The notes under the pieces were generated by a model. It saw nothing but the letters and a program-made list of their open reading frames with translations, searched no databases and was not told where the DNA came from. Shown here piece after piece: positions 52,021 to 61,444 of a DNA stretch of 64,000 bases. Position numbers and translations under genes: made by a program. How positions within the stretch are numbered: position 1 is the stretch's first letter; each line of letters starts with the position of its first letter. The DNA is from Pseudomonas viridiflava (GTDB lineage: Bacteria; Pseudomonadota; Gammaproteobacteria; Pseudomonadales; Pseudomonadaceae). Location of the stretch: NCBI RefSeq assembly GCF_900590755.1, contig NZ_UUOC01000032.1:105023-169022 (forward strand), read 5' to 3'.

Positions 52021-52112
52021 CTGTTGGAGCGAGGCTTGCCCGCGAACCAGGCGCCTCGGTCATTCTAGCGCACCGCGTTATCGTTCTTCGCGGGCAAGCC
52101 TCGCTCCAACAG
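52021..52112. repeat. REP pair (TTGGAGCGAGGCTTGCCCGCGAA family)
   Basis: Inverted CTGTTGGAGCGAGGCTTGCC and GGCAAGCCTCGCTCCAACAG arms. The spacer (CAGGCGCCTCGGTCATTCTA and so on) is nearly the same as that at 43574-43662. Confidence 0.93.
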
Positions 52113-52127
52113 CGGTATTACTTGGAT

Positions 52128-53483
<1,356 letters not shown>

Positions 53484-53502
53484 TTATAGTCGTCGCGGGT
53501 TA

Positions 53503-54018
53503 TCAAGAGTGCGCAGCAGTTGCAGGGGGAATATCTGCTGGCGTCTTGCCGGGCTTCGGGGTGTTGCGTGCAGCGAAAACGATGATGGCGGCGAAGGCAA
53601 AGATCAGGCTGCCGGTTGTGGACATGAACATCCCTGCGGCGGCAATCAGCAGCGCAGACGCCACCCAGGCTCGCTGGCGCTTCCACTTGGGGGACATGGT
53701 GGCGAAGGTGTACATGCCGACAATCAACAGCAACCACGGAATAGAGTTGAACAGCCCGACCTTAATGTCTTCGAACAGCGCGTAACCGATGAAGAACAGG
53801 CCGGCACCGAAACCGTAGGCGGCTGCGCCGATACCCAGGTCGTGTTCCATGTGCGAACGCACGAAGCCGATGTTCACCCGGTCAATGTAATTGACGATAA
53901 ACATGATGACGAACAGTGGCAGGATGTGGCGTTTGACCTTGGAGACTGCTGAAGTCAAAACCGAATCTGCACCGTCACCCATCCGGGAATTGGATGTGTT
54001 CACAGTTGTATCTCCCAC
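53503..54018 (-). pseudogene. Internally deleted MFS sugar-acid transporter (gudP-like)
   Basis: A 171-residue frame with start and end typical of the glucarate/tartrate-type MFS family (ACS family, about 430-450 residues). It begins with LPLFVIMFIVNYIDRVNIGF and reaches GAGLFFIGYALFE at the end of helix 2. It then jumps to DIKVGLFNSIPWLLLIVGMY, a helix-7/8 region, and again from SLIFAFAAI to IVFAARNTPKPGKTPAD, the end of the protein. Both joints are in frame, so about 270 residues are missing, including helices 3-6 and 10-12. It can hardly transport. It lies just upstream of gudD, where the intact transporter would be expected. Confidence 0.78.
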
Positions 54019-54065
54019 TCGTTATTTTTATGCGGGTCTGACGAGCTTGTTGCTCGTGTTGATAG

Positions 54066-54372
54066 ACATCATACAAGTGCGTGAGGGTTGTGCAAGCCCC
54101 TTGGAGGCTGTTTTTCAGCATTTTACAACCTGAGTTGATGGGTGGCTCGTGCGTGGATCGTGGCGTTAGACAACTGACCTTTTTGAGGTTTGTGCCCTTT
54201 ATATTCGAGGTTTTAGCTATTTTTTGTCGTGTCTCTTTCTGTGGGGGTGTTCTTTGGAAGTATCTGAGTGTGCCGCTGTTTCAAAGGCTTTCGGACTAGC
54301 GTGAAGATTTGTCGAATGTTGTGTTGTCATACAAGCTGAATGAGTTGTTTCAGGCGATGCTTGTCTGACAAG
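54066..54372. promoter_or_regulatory. FCD-regulator operators between the transporter and regulator genes
   Basis: Three sites with the TTGT-N3-ACAA pattern of FCD/GntR regulators: TTGTCATACAA (54324-54334), CTTGTCTGACAAG (54360-54372, perfect dyad) and a degenerate ACATCATACAA (54066-54076) close to the start of the transporter gene. The regulator probably controls both divergent transcripts. The rest of this 440-base gap is AT-rich without a gene. Confidence 0.7.
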
Positions 54373-54459
54373 TGCCTCCGAGGCGGTGCTATTATTCGTG
54401 GCACTGCTTGGCAGCCAAGCGACCTGCTGAACCACAATCGGCTTTCAGGACACCCTTTT

Positions 54460-55179
54460 ATGCAAGAGCCTACCCAGTCGGCGCCCAAACGGCGGCAACA
54501 CAACCTCGCCACCGATCTGGTGACCGACCTCAGCCAGCGCATCCTGTTGGGCAAGATTCCGGCGGGGCAGAAGCTGCCTTCGGAAAACGAAATTGTCCGC
54601 CAGCACGGTGTCAGCCGGACAGTCGTGCGCGAGGCGATCTCCAAGTTGCAGGCGTCTGGGCTGGTGGAAACCCATCATGGCGTCGGCACCTTTGTGCTGG
54701 AGCGGGGCAACCAGACCGGGTTGCACCTGAAGGTCGAAACCGCCGCCAGCGTGCGCGACATCATCGAACTGCGCATGGGCCTGGAAACCCAGGCGGTGGC
54801 GCTGGCAGCCGTGCGGCGTACAGATGAACAGCTGGCGGCGATGCGTCAGGCGCTGGATGACTATCAGAATCTGCTGGCCAACGAAGACAGCTGTGTCGAA
54901 GCTGACAAGCGATTTCACATGCTGATTGCCGAGGCGACGGGAAATTCGTACTTCACGGAAATCATGCAGCACCTGGGCAGCGCCGTGATTCCACGCAGCC
55001 GGATCAACGCCAGCGAACGCGCGGGCGCCAATCTCGCGCGACATGGTTACCTTGCCAATCTGGAGCACGAGGCGCTACTCGCCGCCATCCGCCGCCAGGA
55101 CCCCGACGCCGCCCGTGCAGCCATGTGGACGCACCTGAGTAATAGCCGGGAGCGGTTGGCGCCGGTGGATGAGCGCTGA
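54460..55179 (+). CDS. FadR-type GntR regulator with FCD domain
   Basis: A 239-residue regulator. The winged helix (NLATDLVTDLSQRILLGKIP, GVSRTVVREAISKLQASGLV, THHGVGTFVL) is followed by an FCD domain with metal ligands Asp and His (EADKRFHMLIAEATGNSYFT and later HGYLANLEHEALLAAIRRQD). Related proteins control sugar-acid catabolism and respond to glucarate/galactarate or keto-acids. Position divergent from the transporter-gudD operon suggests it governs glucarate use. AGGA lies before ATG 54460; upstream in-frame codons overlap operator sites. Confidence 0.92.
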   Translation: MQEPTQSAPKRRQHNLATDLVTDLSQRILLGKIPAGQKLPSENEIVRQHGVSRTVVREAISKLQASGLVETHHGVGTFVLERGNQTGLHLKVETAASVRDIIELRMGLETQAVALAAVRRTDEQLAAMRQALDDYQNLLANEDSCVEADKRFHMLIAEATGNSYFTEIMQHLGSAVIPRSRINASERAGANLARHGYLANLEHEALLAAIRRQDPDAARAAMWTHLSNSRERLAPVDER

Positions 55180-55218
55180 TCTGTAGGCGCTGCGCTGTCG
55201 CGCAGCAAACATTGAGTC

Positions 55219-55330
55219 CTGTAGGAGTGAGCTTGCTCGCGATCGGCTGCGAAGCAGTCGTGAAAAAACCTGGATTCAACACCGCAGGAAAGCCGTTCCG
55301 GCTTTATCGCGAGCAAGCTCACTCCTACAA
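55219..55330. repeat. REP pair (GTAGGAGTGAGCTTGCTCGCGA family)
   Basis: Inverted CTGTAGGAGTGAGCTTGCTC and GAGCAAGCTCACTCCTACA arms, with the spacer carrying ATCGGCTGCGAAGCAGTCGT as in the copies at 14965 and 30579. Confidence 0.92.
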
Positions 55331-55338
55331 GGGAACAG

Positions 55339-56496
55339 TCATTCCGCGATCGCCCCCAACACCCCCATCATCACCGTCGACTGCCATTCGAAATACGGAT
55401 TGAAGGTCAGGCGTGCATGGACTTTGCCTGCTTCGCGATAACCCCAATCCGAATACCACACCTGCTCGCCCGCCAGACATTTCTGCATGTCCGGGGTTTC
55501 CTGACCGTTCCAACAGATGCGCTGCTTGCCGTCCACGCCATACAGCGGATTGTCCGGGGAAAACAGCAATCCCATGTGGGAAAACTGGCTGATGCGGTAC
55601 TCCGGCAAGTAATCCGGGCGCACCAGTACACGAGGACTTACCGCTGCATCGGCTGGGCTGTCCCCGTACCAGATCAGGCGGCTGGCCGGGTTGCTGAAGC
55701 GCTGGTTGAAGTTGTCCAGCACAAAACCGGTATCCAGCACTGAGTCGTGTTGGGTAATGGCGACGAACACCGGCTTGTCGTAGCTGCGTTGACCCAGACG
55801 TTTTTGCGCCAGCACGCTGCTGCGATAGAACTGCGCAAAGCCGTTGGTGGGCACATTCAGATAGCGCACCGGGGTTTGCAGCGGGCGCAGTTTGTCGGTC
55901 GGGCTGGCCAGCCATGGTCGTACCCAGGAGATCCATTGGGTCAGCCAGGCGTAGGTGCTATCGGAGCGAAATGCGGGTGAAAACAGCACCAGCCCGGCAA
56001 TCTCGTCATGGTCGTAGGCGTAATCCAGCACCAGATTCGCGCCGGTGGAAAATCCGCCCAGATACACCTTGGGCACTTCCCGGCTCAAGGTCTGCGCCTG
56101 CTCCCGGACTACGTCTTGCCACTGTTCAAGCGTGACATCGAGCATGTCCGACGGTTGCGTGCCATGCCCCGGCAACAGCACCGTGCGCACCAGAAACCCC
56201 TGCGCGGCAAGCTTTGCGCCGACATCATGAAACGACCACGGTGAATCCCCCAGACCGTGCACCAACAGAATCCCGCCTTCAGGCTGACCCGTCGGACGCC
56301 ACTCCTGAGGCGCATTCCACTGCAGTTCGGCAGCATGATCCGCCGTCTGAAAGCTGCGGCGCTGCTCCAGAGTGGTCAGGGTCTGCTGGCGATAGTCGGC
56401 GAAGTTCGGGGATGGCTTGTCAGCGCCAGCCAGCAAGGTGCAGGACTGGAGCATCAACAAGGCGGGGAACAGGCAAATGATGTTGGGTCTGGCCAA
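55339..56496 (-). CDS. Alpha/beta-hydrolase lipoprotein
   Basis: A 385-residue hydrolase. It starts at TTG 56496 (no ATG is available before the signal) with a lipoprotein signal: NIICLFPALLMLQSC, lipobox LQSC. The fold motifs are VHGLGDSPWSFHDVG (oxyanion), nucleophile Ser in LGGFSTGANLVLDY, acid Asp in FVAITQHDSVLDTG and His in ISQFSHMGLLFS. The C-terminal 90 residues include a WNGQETPDMQKCLAGEQ segment with Cys residues. It probably acts as a membrane-anchored esterase. The substrate is unknown. Confidence 0.85.
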   Translation of the reverse strand: MARPNIICLFPALLMLQSCTLLAGADKPSPNFADYRQQTLTTLEQRRSFQTADHAAELQWNAPQEWRPTGQPEGGILLVHGLGDSPWSFHDVGAKLAAQGFLVRTVLLPGHGTQPSDMLDVTLEQWQDVVREQAQTLSREVPKVYLGGFSTGANLVLDYAYDHDEIAGLVLFSPAFRSDSTYAWLTQWISWVRPWLASPTDKLRPLQTPVRYLNVPTNGFAQFYRSSVLAQKRLGQRSYDKPVFVAITQHDSVLDTGFVLDNFNQRFSNPASRLIWYGDSPADAAVSPRVLVRPDYLPEYRISQFSHMGLLFSPDNPLYGVDGKQRICWNGQETPDMQKCLAGEQVWYSDWGYREAGKVHARLTFNPYFEWQSTVMMGVLGAIAE

Positions 56497-56669
56497 GAGC
56501 GATTCTCTTCAGGGGTATATTGCCTAGGGTTACTGCAGATGTTGGGCAGCAAGCACTGTGCCATGGCACGGGTTCTGACGGCCAGTTTTGCCAGGGCACG
56601 TTTTCCCATTGCGCGAGTCATAGCCCGGCAGGTTCTCGTTGTTACGTAGAGTTGCCTCGCATACCTTGA

Positions 56670-56693
56670 CCGCACAAGTAACCGCACATGTAA
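56670..56693. repeat. Tandem 12-base repeat before the VOC gene
   Basis: CCGCACAAGTAA is directly followed by CCGCACATGTAA, differing at one base, about 35 bases upstream of the VOC gene start. It could be a pair of protein-binding sites. Confidence 0.5.
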
Positions 56694-56725
56694 AACGTCT
56701 GAGCGCGTACCCTAGGAGCTTCCCC

Positions 56726-57103
56726 ATGATCGACCACCTTGACCATCTAGTCCTGACCGCCACGGACGCCGAAGCCACTCAGGACTTTTATGTCCGGGTA
56801 TTGGGCATGCAGCTGGAAACCTTTGGTTCCGGGCGCAGGGCCTTCAGGTTCGGTGCGCAGAAGATCAATCTGCATATCCGTGGCGCGGAGTTCGAGCCCA
56901 AGGCTCACTTGCCGGTGCCGGGCGCGCTGGATCTGTGTTTCATTGCTTCGATCCCGCTTGAAAAGGTGATCGAGCGGTTGAAGATGCACAATTGGCCGAT
57001 CATCGAGGGGCCGGTTTTGCGCACTGGAGCCACCGGACCGATTCGCTCGGTCTATGTGCGGGACCCGGATCTGAATCTGATCGAGATATCGGAGTTGGTG
57101 TGA
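56726..57103 (+). CDS. VOC-family (glyoxalase-like) protein
   Basis: A 125-residue protein starting MIDHLDHLVLTATDAEATQD. It has the paired beta-alpha-beta units of the VOC superfamily: metal-type His in LDHLVLTA and later INLHIRGAEF, and C-terminal Glu in DPDLNLIEISELV. It is similar to ring-cleavage or FosA/glyoxalase-like proteins used for small-molecule modification, though the exact reaction is not clear. AGGAG lies 8 bases before ATG 56726. Confidence 0.88.
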   Translation: MIDHLDHLVLTATDAEATQDFYVRVLGMQLETFGSGRRAFRFGAQKINLHIRGAEFEPKAHLPVPGALDLCFIASIPLEKVIERLKMHNWPIIEGPVLRTGATGPIRSVYVRDPDLNLIEISELV

Positions 57104-57138
57104 GTCTGGAGAATGTCTGGTTAGCATGCGGTGCATTT

Positions 57139-57243
57139 GTGGGACCGGCCGGGCGGCGTTCCGCTTCAGCCGGGAAGAGACCAGTACAGCCGCCCGAAAT
57201 TTATCGCCTGAAATGCCGTCTTCCCGGCTAAAGCCGGTCCCAC
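57139..57243. repeat. REP pair (GTGGGACCGGCTTTAGCCGGGA family) with expanded arm
   Basis: The left arm (57139-57177) is the expanded form GTGGGACCGGCCGGGCGGCG then TTCCGCTTCAGCCGGGAAG. The right arm is canonical. The left arm equals the reverse complement of 41212-41250 with one difference. Confidence 0.9.
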
Positions 57244-57294
57244 AAGAAAGTTCATTGCAGGCCAACATAGAATCTCCCACATATGACCTCCATT

Positions 57295-58827
57295 TCAGTT
57301 TGCAAGCCCATCAATCAACCCCGACGCCTCGTCCACCATCAAGGGGTGTTTCATCCTTTCGGCCAGCATCGCCATCACCCGCTCGTACTGGCAAGCCACC
57401 ACCGCCTCAACCTGGCCTGCCTTGCAGATCAAGGCAATGAATTCGAAGTTTTCCGGCTCGCCAATGAAGCGGATGTCGTCCCATTGCTCAGCGTGGCCCA
57501 GGTAGTCGATGCGTTTGCCGAAATGGAAGGTCCAGAAAAACGGCACGTCCACATAACGTTCGGTCCCGCCCAGCATATTGTGGGCCGCGATGCGCGCCTG
57601 TTGTTGTGCCAGGCGCCAGTGCTCGATACGCAACGGTGCTCCGGCCAGCGGGAAGGTGACGATATCACCAGCCGCCCATAGCGCTTGGCCGACTTGCATT
57701 CCCGCATCCACCCGTAACGAGCCATCTTCTTCAAGGGCGATGCCGTGCAGGAAGTCAGTCGCCGGGCGCACGCCGGTGCCTATCAGCACCACATCCGCAG
57801 GCAAGTGCTCGCCGTTGTTGAGGACCACATCCGTGAGTTGCAGCTCACCTTCGAATTTCACCGCTTCGACATGAGTACGAAACAGCACGCCATTTTGCTC
57901 GTGAAGCCTGCGGATGGCCTTGCCGATGCGCTCGCCGAATTGTTTCTGGAACGGTATCTCGTGGCGTGCGAGGACGGTGACCTGCAAGCCGCGCTTGCGA
58001 AGGGCCGAGGCCGCTTCCAGGCCAATGAAACTGTCGCCGATGATTACCGCGTGGCCGTCGGGCTGAGCGGCGTAGAGCAGGGCGCGGGCATCATCGCGGG
58101 AACGCAATGAGAGCACCTGCGGCAGATTGGCTCCAGGCAAATCCAGGCGCTTGGGTATGCCGCCTGTGGTGATCAGTGCGGCGTCATAAGTCAGTTGCTG
58201 GCCGTCATCGAGGGCCAGGCATTTGCCCGACAGGTCCATGTCGGTCACTGCCGCTCGAATGCGCTGGATACGTTGCTCGCTATAAAACCGCTCATCGCGC
58301 AGAGGCGGGACTTCAGCCGGGGACATTTCTCCTGCAATCACGAATTTGCTCAAGGCGGTTCGGTCGTAGTCCGGATGTTGCTGCGGGTCGATCAAGACCA
58401 GTCGGCCGCCGAAGCCCTTCTCCCTTAGCGCAGAAGCGGCGGCCGTACCTGCCGCGCCTGCGCCCACGATCACAAAGCAGCGGGAATCGGCTGAAACGTC
58501 TTCATTACCGAAGGGCAGCGGCTGATCATCAATCACCACCTGACCGTCCACGACCTTGGCCGGATAGCGTTGCAAGCCGTCCAGCGCGGGTGGCTCGCAG
58601 AGGGTGCCGTCGGCAATGGCAAACGCCGCTTTGTGCCATGGGCAGATCAGCTTGCCGTTGCAAATCGCGCCTTCGGCCAGGGGCGCACCCGCATGGGGGC
58701 ATTCGCCTTGATACGCACGAATCTGGTCACCGAAGCGGACCAGGGCGATTTTGTTTTCGCCGATCTTGATCTGCGTGGCACGGTCCTGGGGCAGATCGGC
58801 GAAGCGGGCTACGGGGTGGAGAGGCAT
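57295..58827 (-). CDS. Rieske-FAD oxidoreductase (AIF-like ferredoxin reductase)
   Basis: A 510-residue protein. A Rieske domain (residues 1-105) has cluster motifs ECPHAGAPLAEGA and ICPWHKAAFAI. A pyridine-nucleotide-disulfide oxidoreductase part follows, with FAD motif FVIVGAGAAGTAAASAL and NAD motif AVIIGDSFIGLEAASALRK, then a C-terminal reductase-like domain with FWTFHFGKRIDYLGHAEQW. This is the AIFM3-like architecture of fused ferredoxin and reductase, transferring electrons from NAD(P)H through the 2Fe-2S cluster. Its partner is unknown. It starts at ATG 58827 with GGAGG upstream. Confidence 0.91.
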   Translation of the reverse strand: MPLHPVARFADLPQDRATQIKIGENKIALVRFGDQIRAYQGECPHAGAPLAEGAICNGKLICPWHKAAFAIADGTLCEPPALDGLQRYPAKVVDGQVVIDDQPLPFGNEDVSADSRCFVIVGAGAAGTAAASALREKGFGGRLVLIDPQQHPDYDRTALSKFVIAGEMSPAEVPPLRDERFYSEQRIQRIRAAVTDMDLSGKCLALDDGQQLTYDAALITTGGIPKRLDLPGANLPQVLSLRSRDDARALLYAAQPDGHAVIIGDSFIGLEAASALRKRGLQVTVLARHEIPFQKQFGERIGKAIRRLHEQNGVLFRTHVEAVKFEGELQLTDVVLNNGEHLPADVVLIGTGVRPATDFLHGIALEEDGSLRVDAGMQVGQALWAAGDIVTFPLAGAPLRIEHWRLAQQQARIAAHNMLGGTERYVDVPFFWTFHFGKRIDYLGHAEQWDDIRFIGEPENFEFIALICKAGQVEAVVACQYERVMAMLAERMKHPLMVDEASGLIDGLAN

Positions 58828-58853
58828 GGGAGGTCTCCTGAACGAATTCGCCT

Positions 58854-58944
58854 CTGTAGGAGTGAGCTTGCTCGCGATAGGGTCATGTCTGACGATAAAT
58901 TCTTGTCTGACCTGACGCTATCGCGAGCAAGCTCGCTCCTACAG
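58854..58944. repeat. REP pair (GTAGGAGTGAGCTTGCTCGCGA family)
   Basis: Inverted CTGTAGGAGTGAGCTTGCTC and GAGCAAGCTCGCTCCTACAG arms, with a different spacer (ATAGGGTCATGTCTGACGAT) than the other three copies. Confidence 0.92.
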
Positions 58945-58996
58945 GGGATCTATGTCTGGCAAGGACAGCAAATTTCCTGCAGATAAAAGCGCTAGA

Positions 58997-59479
58997 TCAC
59001 CGCACCAACCCCAACCGCTCATGCCAGTCGGCAATGGACTCTTCGGGGTAACCCTCGAACTGTTTGTCGCCCTTTCTTATGCTGACTTCCACCCAGGACG
59101 CCTTCGAGTCCAGCAGCAGGTGGGTGTGTTCGGGCGGGGTGGGCAGCGGGGTGTCGATGGCTGAGGCGAAGGGGTGGATCAGTTCGGGCCACTCGGGGCT
59201 GAACAGCCACAGGCCGCTGCCGCACAACTTGCAAAAGTGCCGCTCGGCGCTGCTGATGCTGACGTGGTGATCCTCGCGCATTTTGGCGTGGTAGATCGTG
59301 ATGTGCTCGCGGCCTTTGACTTTCAGGCTCTTGGCGTCACCGCCCAGATTGATCGAGTAGCCGCCACCGCCTTGAGTCTTGCGACAGATCGAGCAATAGC
59401 AGCGTTGATAAGGGTACGGATGAGGGCTGTTGAGACTGAATTCGACCTCGCCGCAATGGCATGAACCTTCCAGATGCAT
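58997..59479 (-). CDS. GFA-family (glutathione-dependent formaldehyde-activating-like) zinc protein
   Basis: A 160-residue GFA protein with the zinc motifs GSCHCGEVEFSL, RCYCSICRKTQGG and FCKLCGSGLWLFSPEW. The family name derives from a formaldehyde-glutathione adduct enzyme, but most members have no proven reaction. It starts at ATG 59479. It is a single gene on the minus strand, separated from the chemoreceptor by 248 bases holding the receptor promoter. Confidence 0.88.
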   Translation of the reverse strand: MHLEGSCHCGEVEFSLNSPHPYPYQRCYCSICRKTQGGGGYSINLGGDAKSLKVKGREHITIYHAKMREDHHVSISSAERHFCKLCGSGLWLFSPEWPELIHPFASAIDTPLPTPPEHTHLLLDSKASWVEVSIRKGDKQFEGYPEESIADWHERLGLVR

Positions 59480-59639
59480 AGCGATTCTCCTTGATGACGC
59501 CGTTTTGAGGGGCGTGATTTCTGGATTCTTGAGGGCCTGGGCAAGCAGATCACGGCGTTGTGTGAAGACGTTTGTCCGACCCGATTAAGGTTGGTGTAGA
59601 AAGAATTCGAAATAGTTGCATCGTTGCGCCCTCGTGCAC

Positions 59640-59666
59640 TCAAGAAGGGCAAAACTCAGTCGATAG
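59640..59666 (+). promoter_or_regulatory. FliA (sigma-28) type promoter of the chemoreceptor gene
   Basis: TCAA at 59640-59643 and GTCGATAG at 59659-59666 are 15 bases apart, matching the TAAA-N15-GCCGATAA flagellar promoter with two mismatches, 62 bases before the chemoreceptor ATG. Motility-class control is normal for chemoreceptors. Confidence 0.6.
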
Positions 59667-59727
59667 CCCGTCATGTTGTCCTACAACTTTTGCTCACTTC
59701 CTCCTGCCTATAAGAAAGAGCCTGCGC

Positions 59728-61353
59728 ATGAACCTACGCAATTTGACCATCGCCCGCCGTGCCGGGCTTGGCTTCACGCTGATTTCCCTTTTGGTTGCTG
59801 TGCTGGGCTGGTTCGCCCTGGCTCAGATGTCGGCGATTCGCGAGAGCGAGGTGGCGGTTGAAACCAACTGGATGCCGAGCATGCGAGTGGTCAACGACAT
59901 CCGGGAAAACATGCTGCGCATCCGGACGATTTCCCTGCGTATGGCCCTTGATCCTGATCCGAAGAACATTCCCACGTATCGCAGTCAGCTGGACGTGCGT
60001 AATGCCGATCTCAACAAAAAACTCGATATTTTCTCTTCCTTCGTCGATACCCCTGAGGAAAAAGTCCTCAATGATCAGTTTCGGGTGACCCTGGGGCAGT
60101 ATCAGAAGGCTCTGGATCAGTCGTTCGTTATCGCTGCGCAAAACGACCGTGAAGCCCTGAACAAATTGTTGCTGGTGGACATGAAGACCATCGTCGACGG
60201 TTCCGGCAAACAACTGGCCGATCTGGGCGAGTTCTATGCGCAGCACGTGGACAGCGAAGGCAAGGCAGCCGAGGCGCAGTACGAAAAATCTCGCAACATC
60301 GTGTTTATTTTCGTGATCATCGCTGGCCTCGGTACCATCGGCCTGGCGTTGCTGCTGACCCGCAGCATCGTGCGCCCACTGGAAGTCGCTGTCGTAGCCG
60401 CCGAACATGTGGCCAATGGCGATCTGACCCAGAAAATCAGCGTCGATGGCAGTGATGAAGTGACTCGTCTGCTGGTGGCGCTGGACAAAATGCAAGGCAA
60501 CCTGCGCTCGGCCATGCAGCACATTGGCAGTTCCGCGACCCAACTGGCCTCTGCGGCCACTGAACTGAATTCGGTCACTGAAGACAGCTATCGCGGTCTG
60601 CATCAGCAGAATGCCGAGATCGATCAGGCGGCCACCGCAATCAACGAAATGACTTCTGCGGTAGAAGAAGTGGCACGTAACGCGGTTTCCACCTCCGACG
60701 CCTCCAACCATTCCAATCGCTCGGCACAGGCTGGCCAGGCGCGTGTCGTGGAAACGGTTCAGTCGATCCAGACCCTGACCAGCAATGTGCAGGCAACCTC
60801 CGCGCTGGTGCAGAACCTGGCGGATCAGTCCCAGGACATCGGCAAGGTGCTGGACGTGATTCGCTCCATTGCCGAGCAGACCAACCTGCTGGCGCTCAAC
60901 GCAGCCATCGAGGCAGCGCGGGCAGGGGAGTCGGGTCGTGGCTTCGCCGTGGTGGCTGATGAAGTGCGGGCACTGGCCCATCGCACTCAGCAATCAACCC
61001 TGGAAATCGACAAGATGGTCAGCGCCATGCGCAGCGGTTCGGCGCAGGCGCTTGAATCCATGCTGACCAGCAGCGAACGCGCCAGTGAAACCCTGACCCT
61101 GGCCCAGGGTGCGGGTGAATCGCTGACTGACATCACCTCGTCCATTAACCAGATCTCCGAGCGCAATCTGGTGATCGCCAGTGCTGCCGAGGAACAAGCG
61201 CAGGTGGCCCGGGAAGTGGACCGCAACATCGTCAATATCCGCGACCTGTCGATGCAGTCGACCCAGGGCGCCAATCAGATCAGTGCTTCGAGCAACGAGC
61301 TGTCGCGTCTGGCGGGGGATCTGAATCAGGTAGTGGCGCGCTTCAAGGTCTGA
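59728..61353 (+). CDS. Methyl-accepting chemotaxis protein (four-helix-bundle sensor)
   Basis: A 541-residue chemoreceptor. Helix 1 is [19 protein letters not shown]. The periplasmic four-helix-bundle domain (about residues 35-190, with [20 protein letters not shown]) leads to helix 2 ([20 protein letters not shown]) and a HAMP domain. The signalling domain carries the hairpin tip [40 protein letters not shown] (split for length). It senses a small ligand in the periplasm and controls CheA. ATG 59728 was chosen; the frame extends upstream to 59572 without support. It ends before two hairpins that precede the next gene. Confidence 0.94.
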   Translation: MNLRNLTIARRAGLGFTLISLLVAVLGWFALAQMSAIRESEVAVETNWMPSMRVVNDIRENMLRIRTISLRMALDPDPKNIPTYRSQLDVRNADLNKKLDIFSSFVDTPEEKVLNDQFRVTLGQYQKALDQSFVIAAQNDREALNKLLLVDMKTIVDGSGKQLADLGEFYAQHVDSEGKAAEAQYEKSRNIVFIFVIIAGLGTIGLALLLTRSIVRPLEVAVVAAEHVANGDLTQKISVDGSDEVTRLLVALDKMQGNLRSAMQHIGSSATQLASAATELNSVTEDSYRGLHQQNAEIDQAATAINEMTSAVEEVARNAVSTSDASNHSNRSAQAGQARVVETVQSIQTLTSNVQATSALVQNLADQSQDIGKVLDVIRSIAEQTNLLALNAAIEAARAGESGRGFAVVADEVRALAHRTQQSTLEIDKMVSAMRSGSAQALESMLTSSERASETLTLAQGAGESLTDITSSINQISERNLVIASAAEEQAQVAREVDRNIVNIRDLSMQSTQGANQISASSNELSRLAGDLNQVVARFKV

Positions 61354-61369
61354 TCCTGAAATGCTGTCA

Positions 61370-61434
61370 CCCGGCGCGCTTGCTGTGAGCAGGTCGCGCC
61401 GGGCATGATTCGCCTCTGCTCAATGACAGAGGCG
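61370..61434. promoter_or_regulatory. Two tandem hairpins in the leader of the AGE-isomerase gene
   Basis: CCCGGCGCG / CGCGCCGGG (61370-61403) and CGCCTCTG / CAGAGGCG (61411-61434) are perfect inverted repeats. The second 3' arm contains AGAGG, the best ribosome site for the ATG at 61445, so the stem could hide it. No U-run follows either, so neither is a standard terminator. Confidence 0.5.
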
Positions 61435-61444
61435 AGACAGCTTC

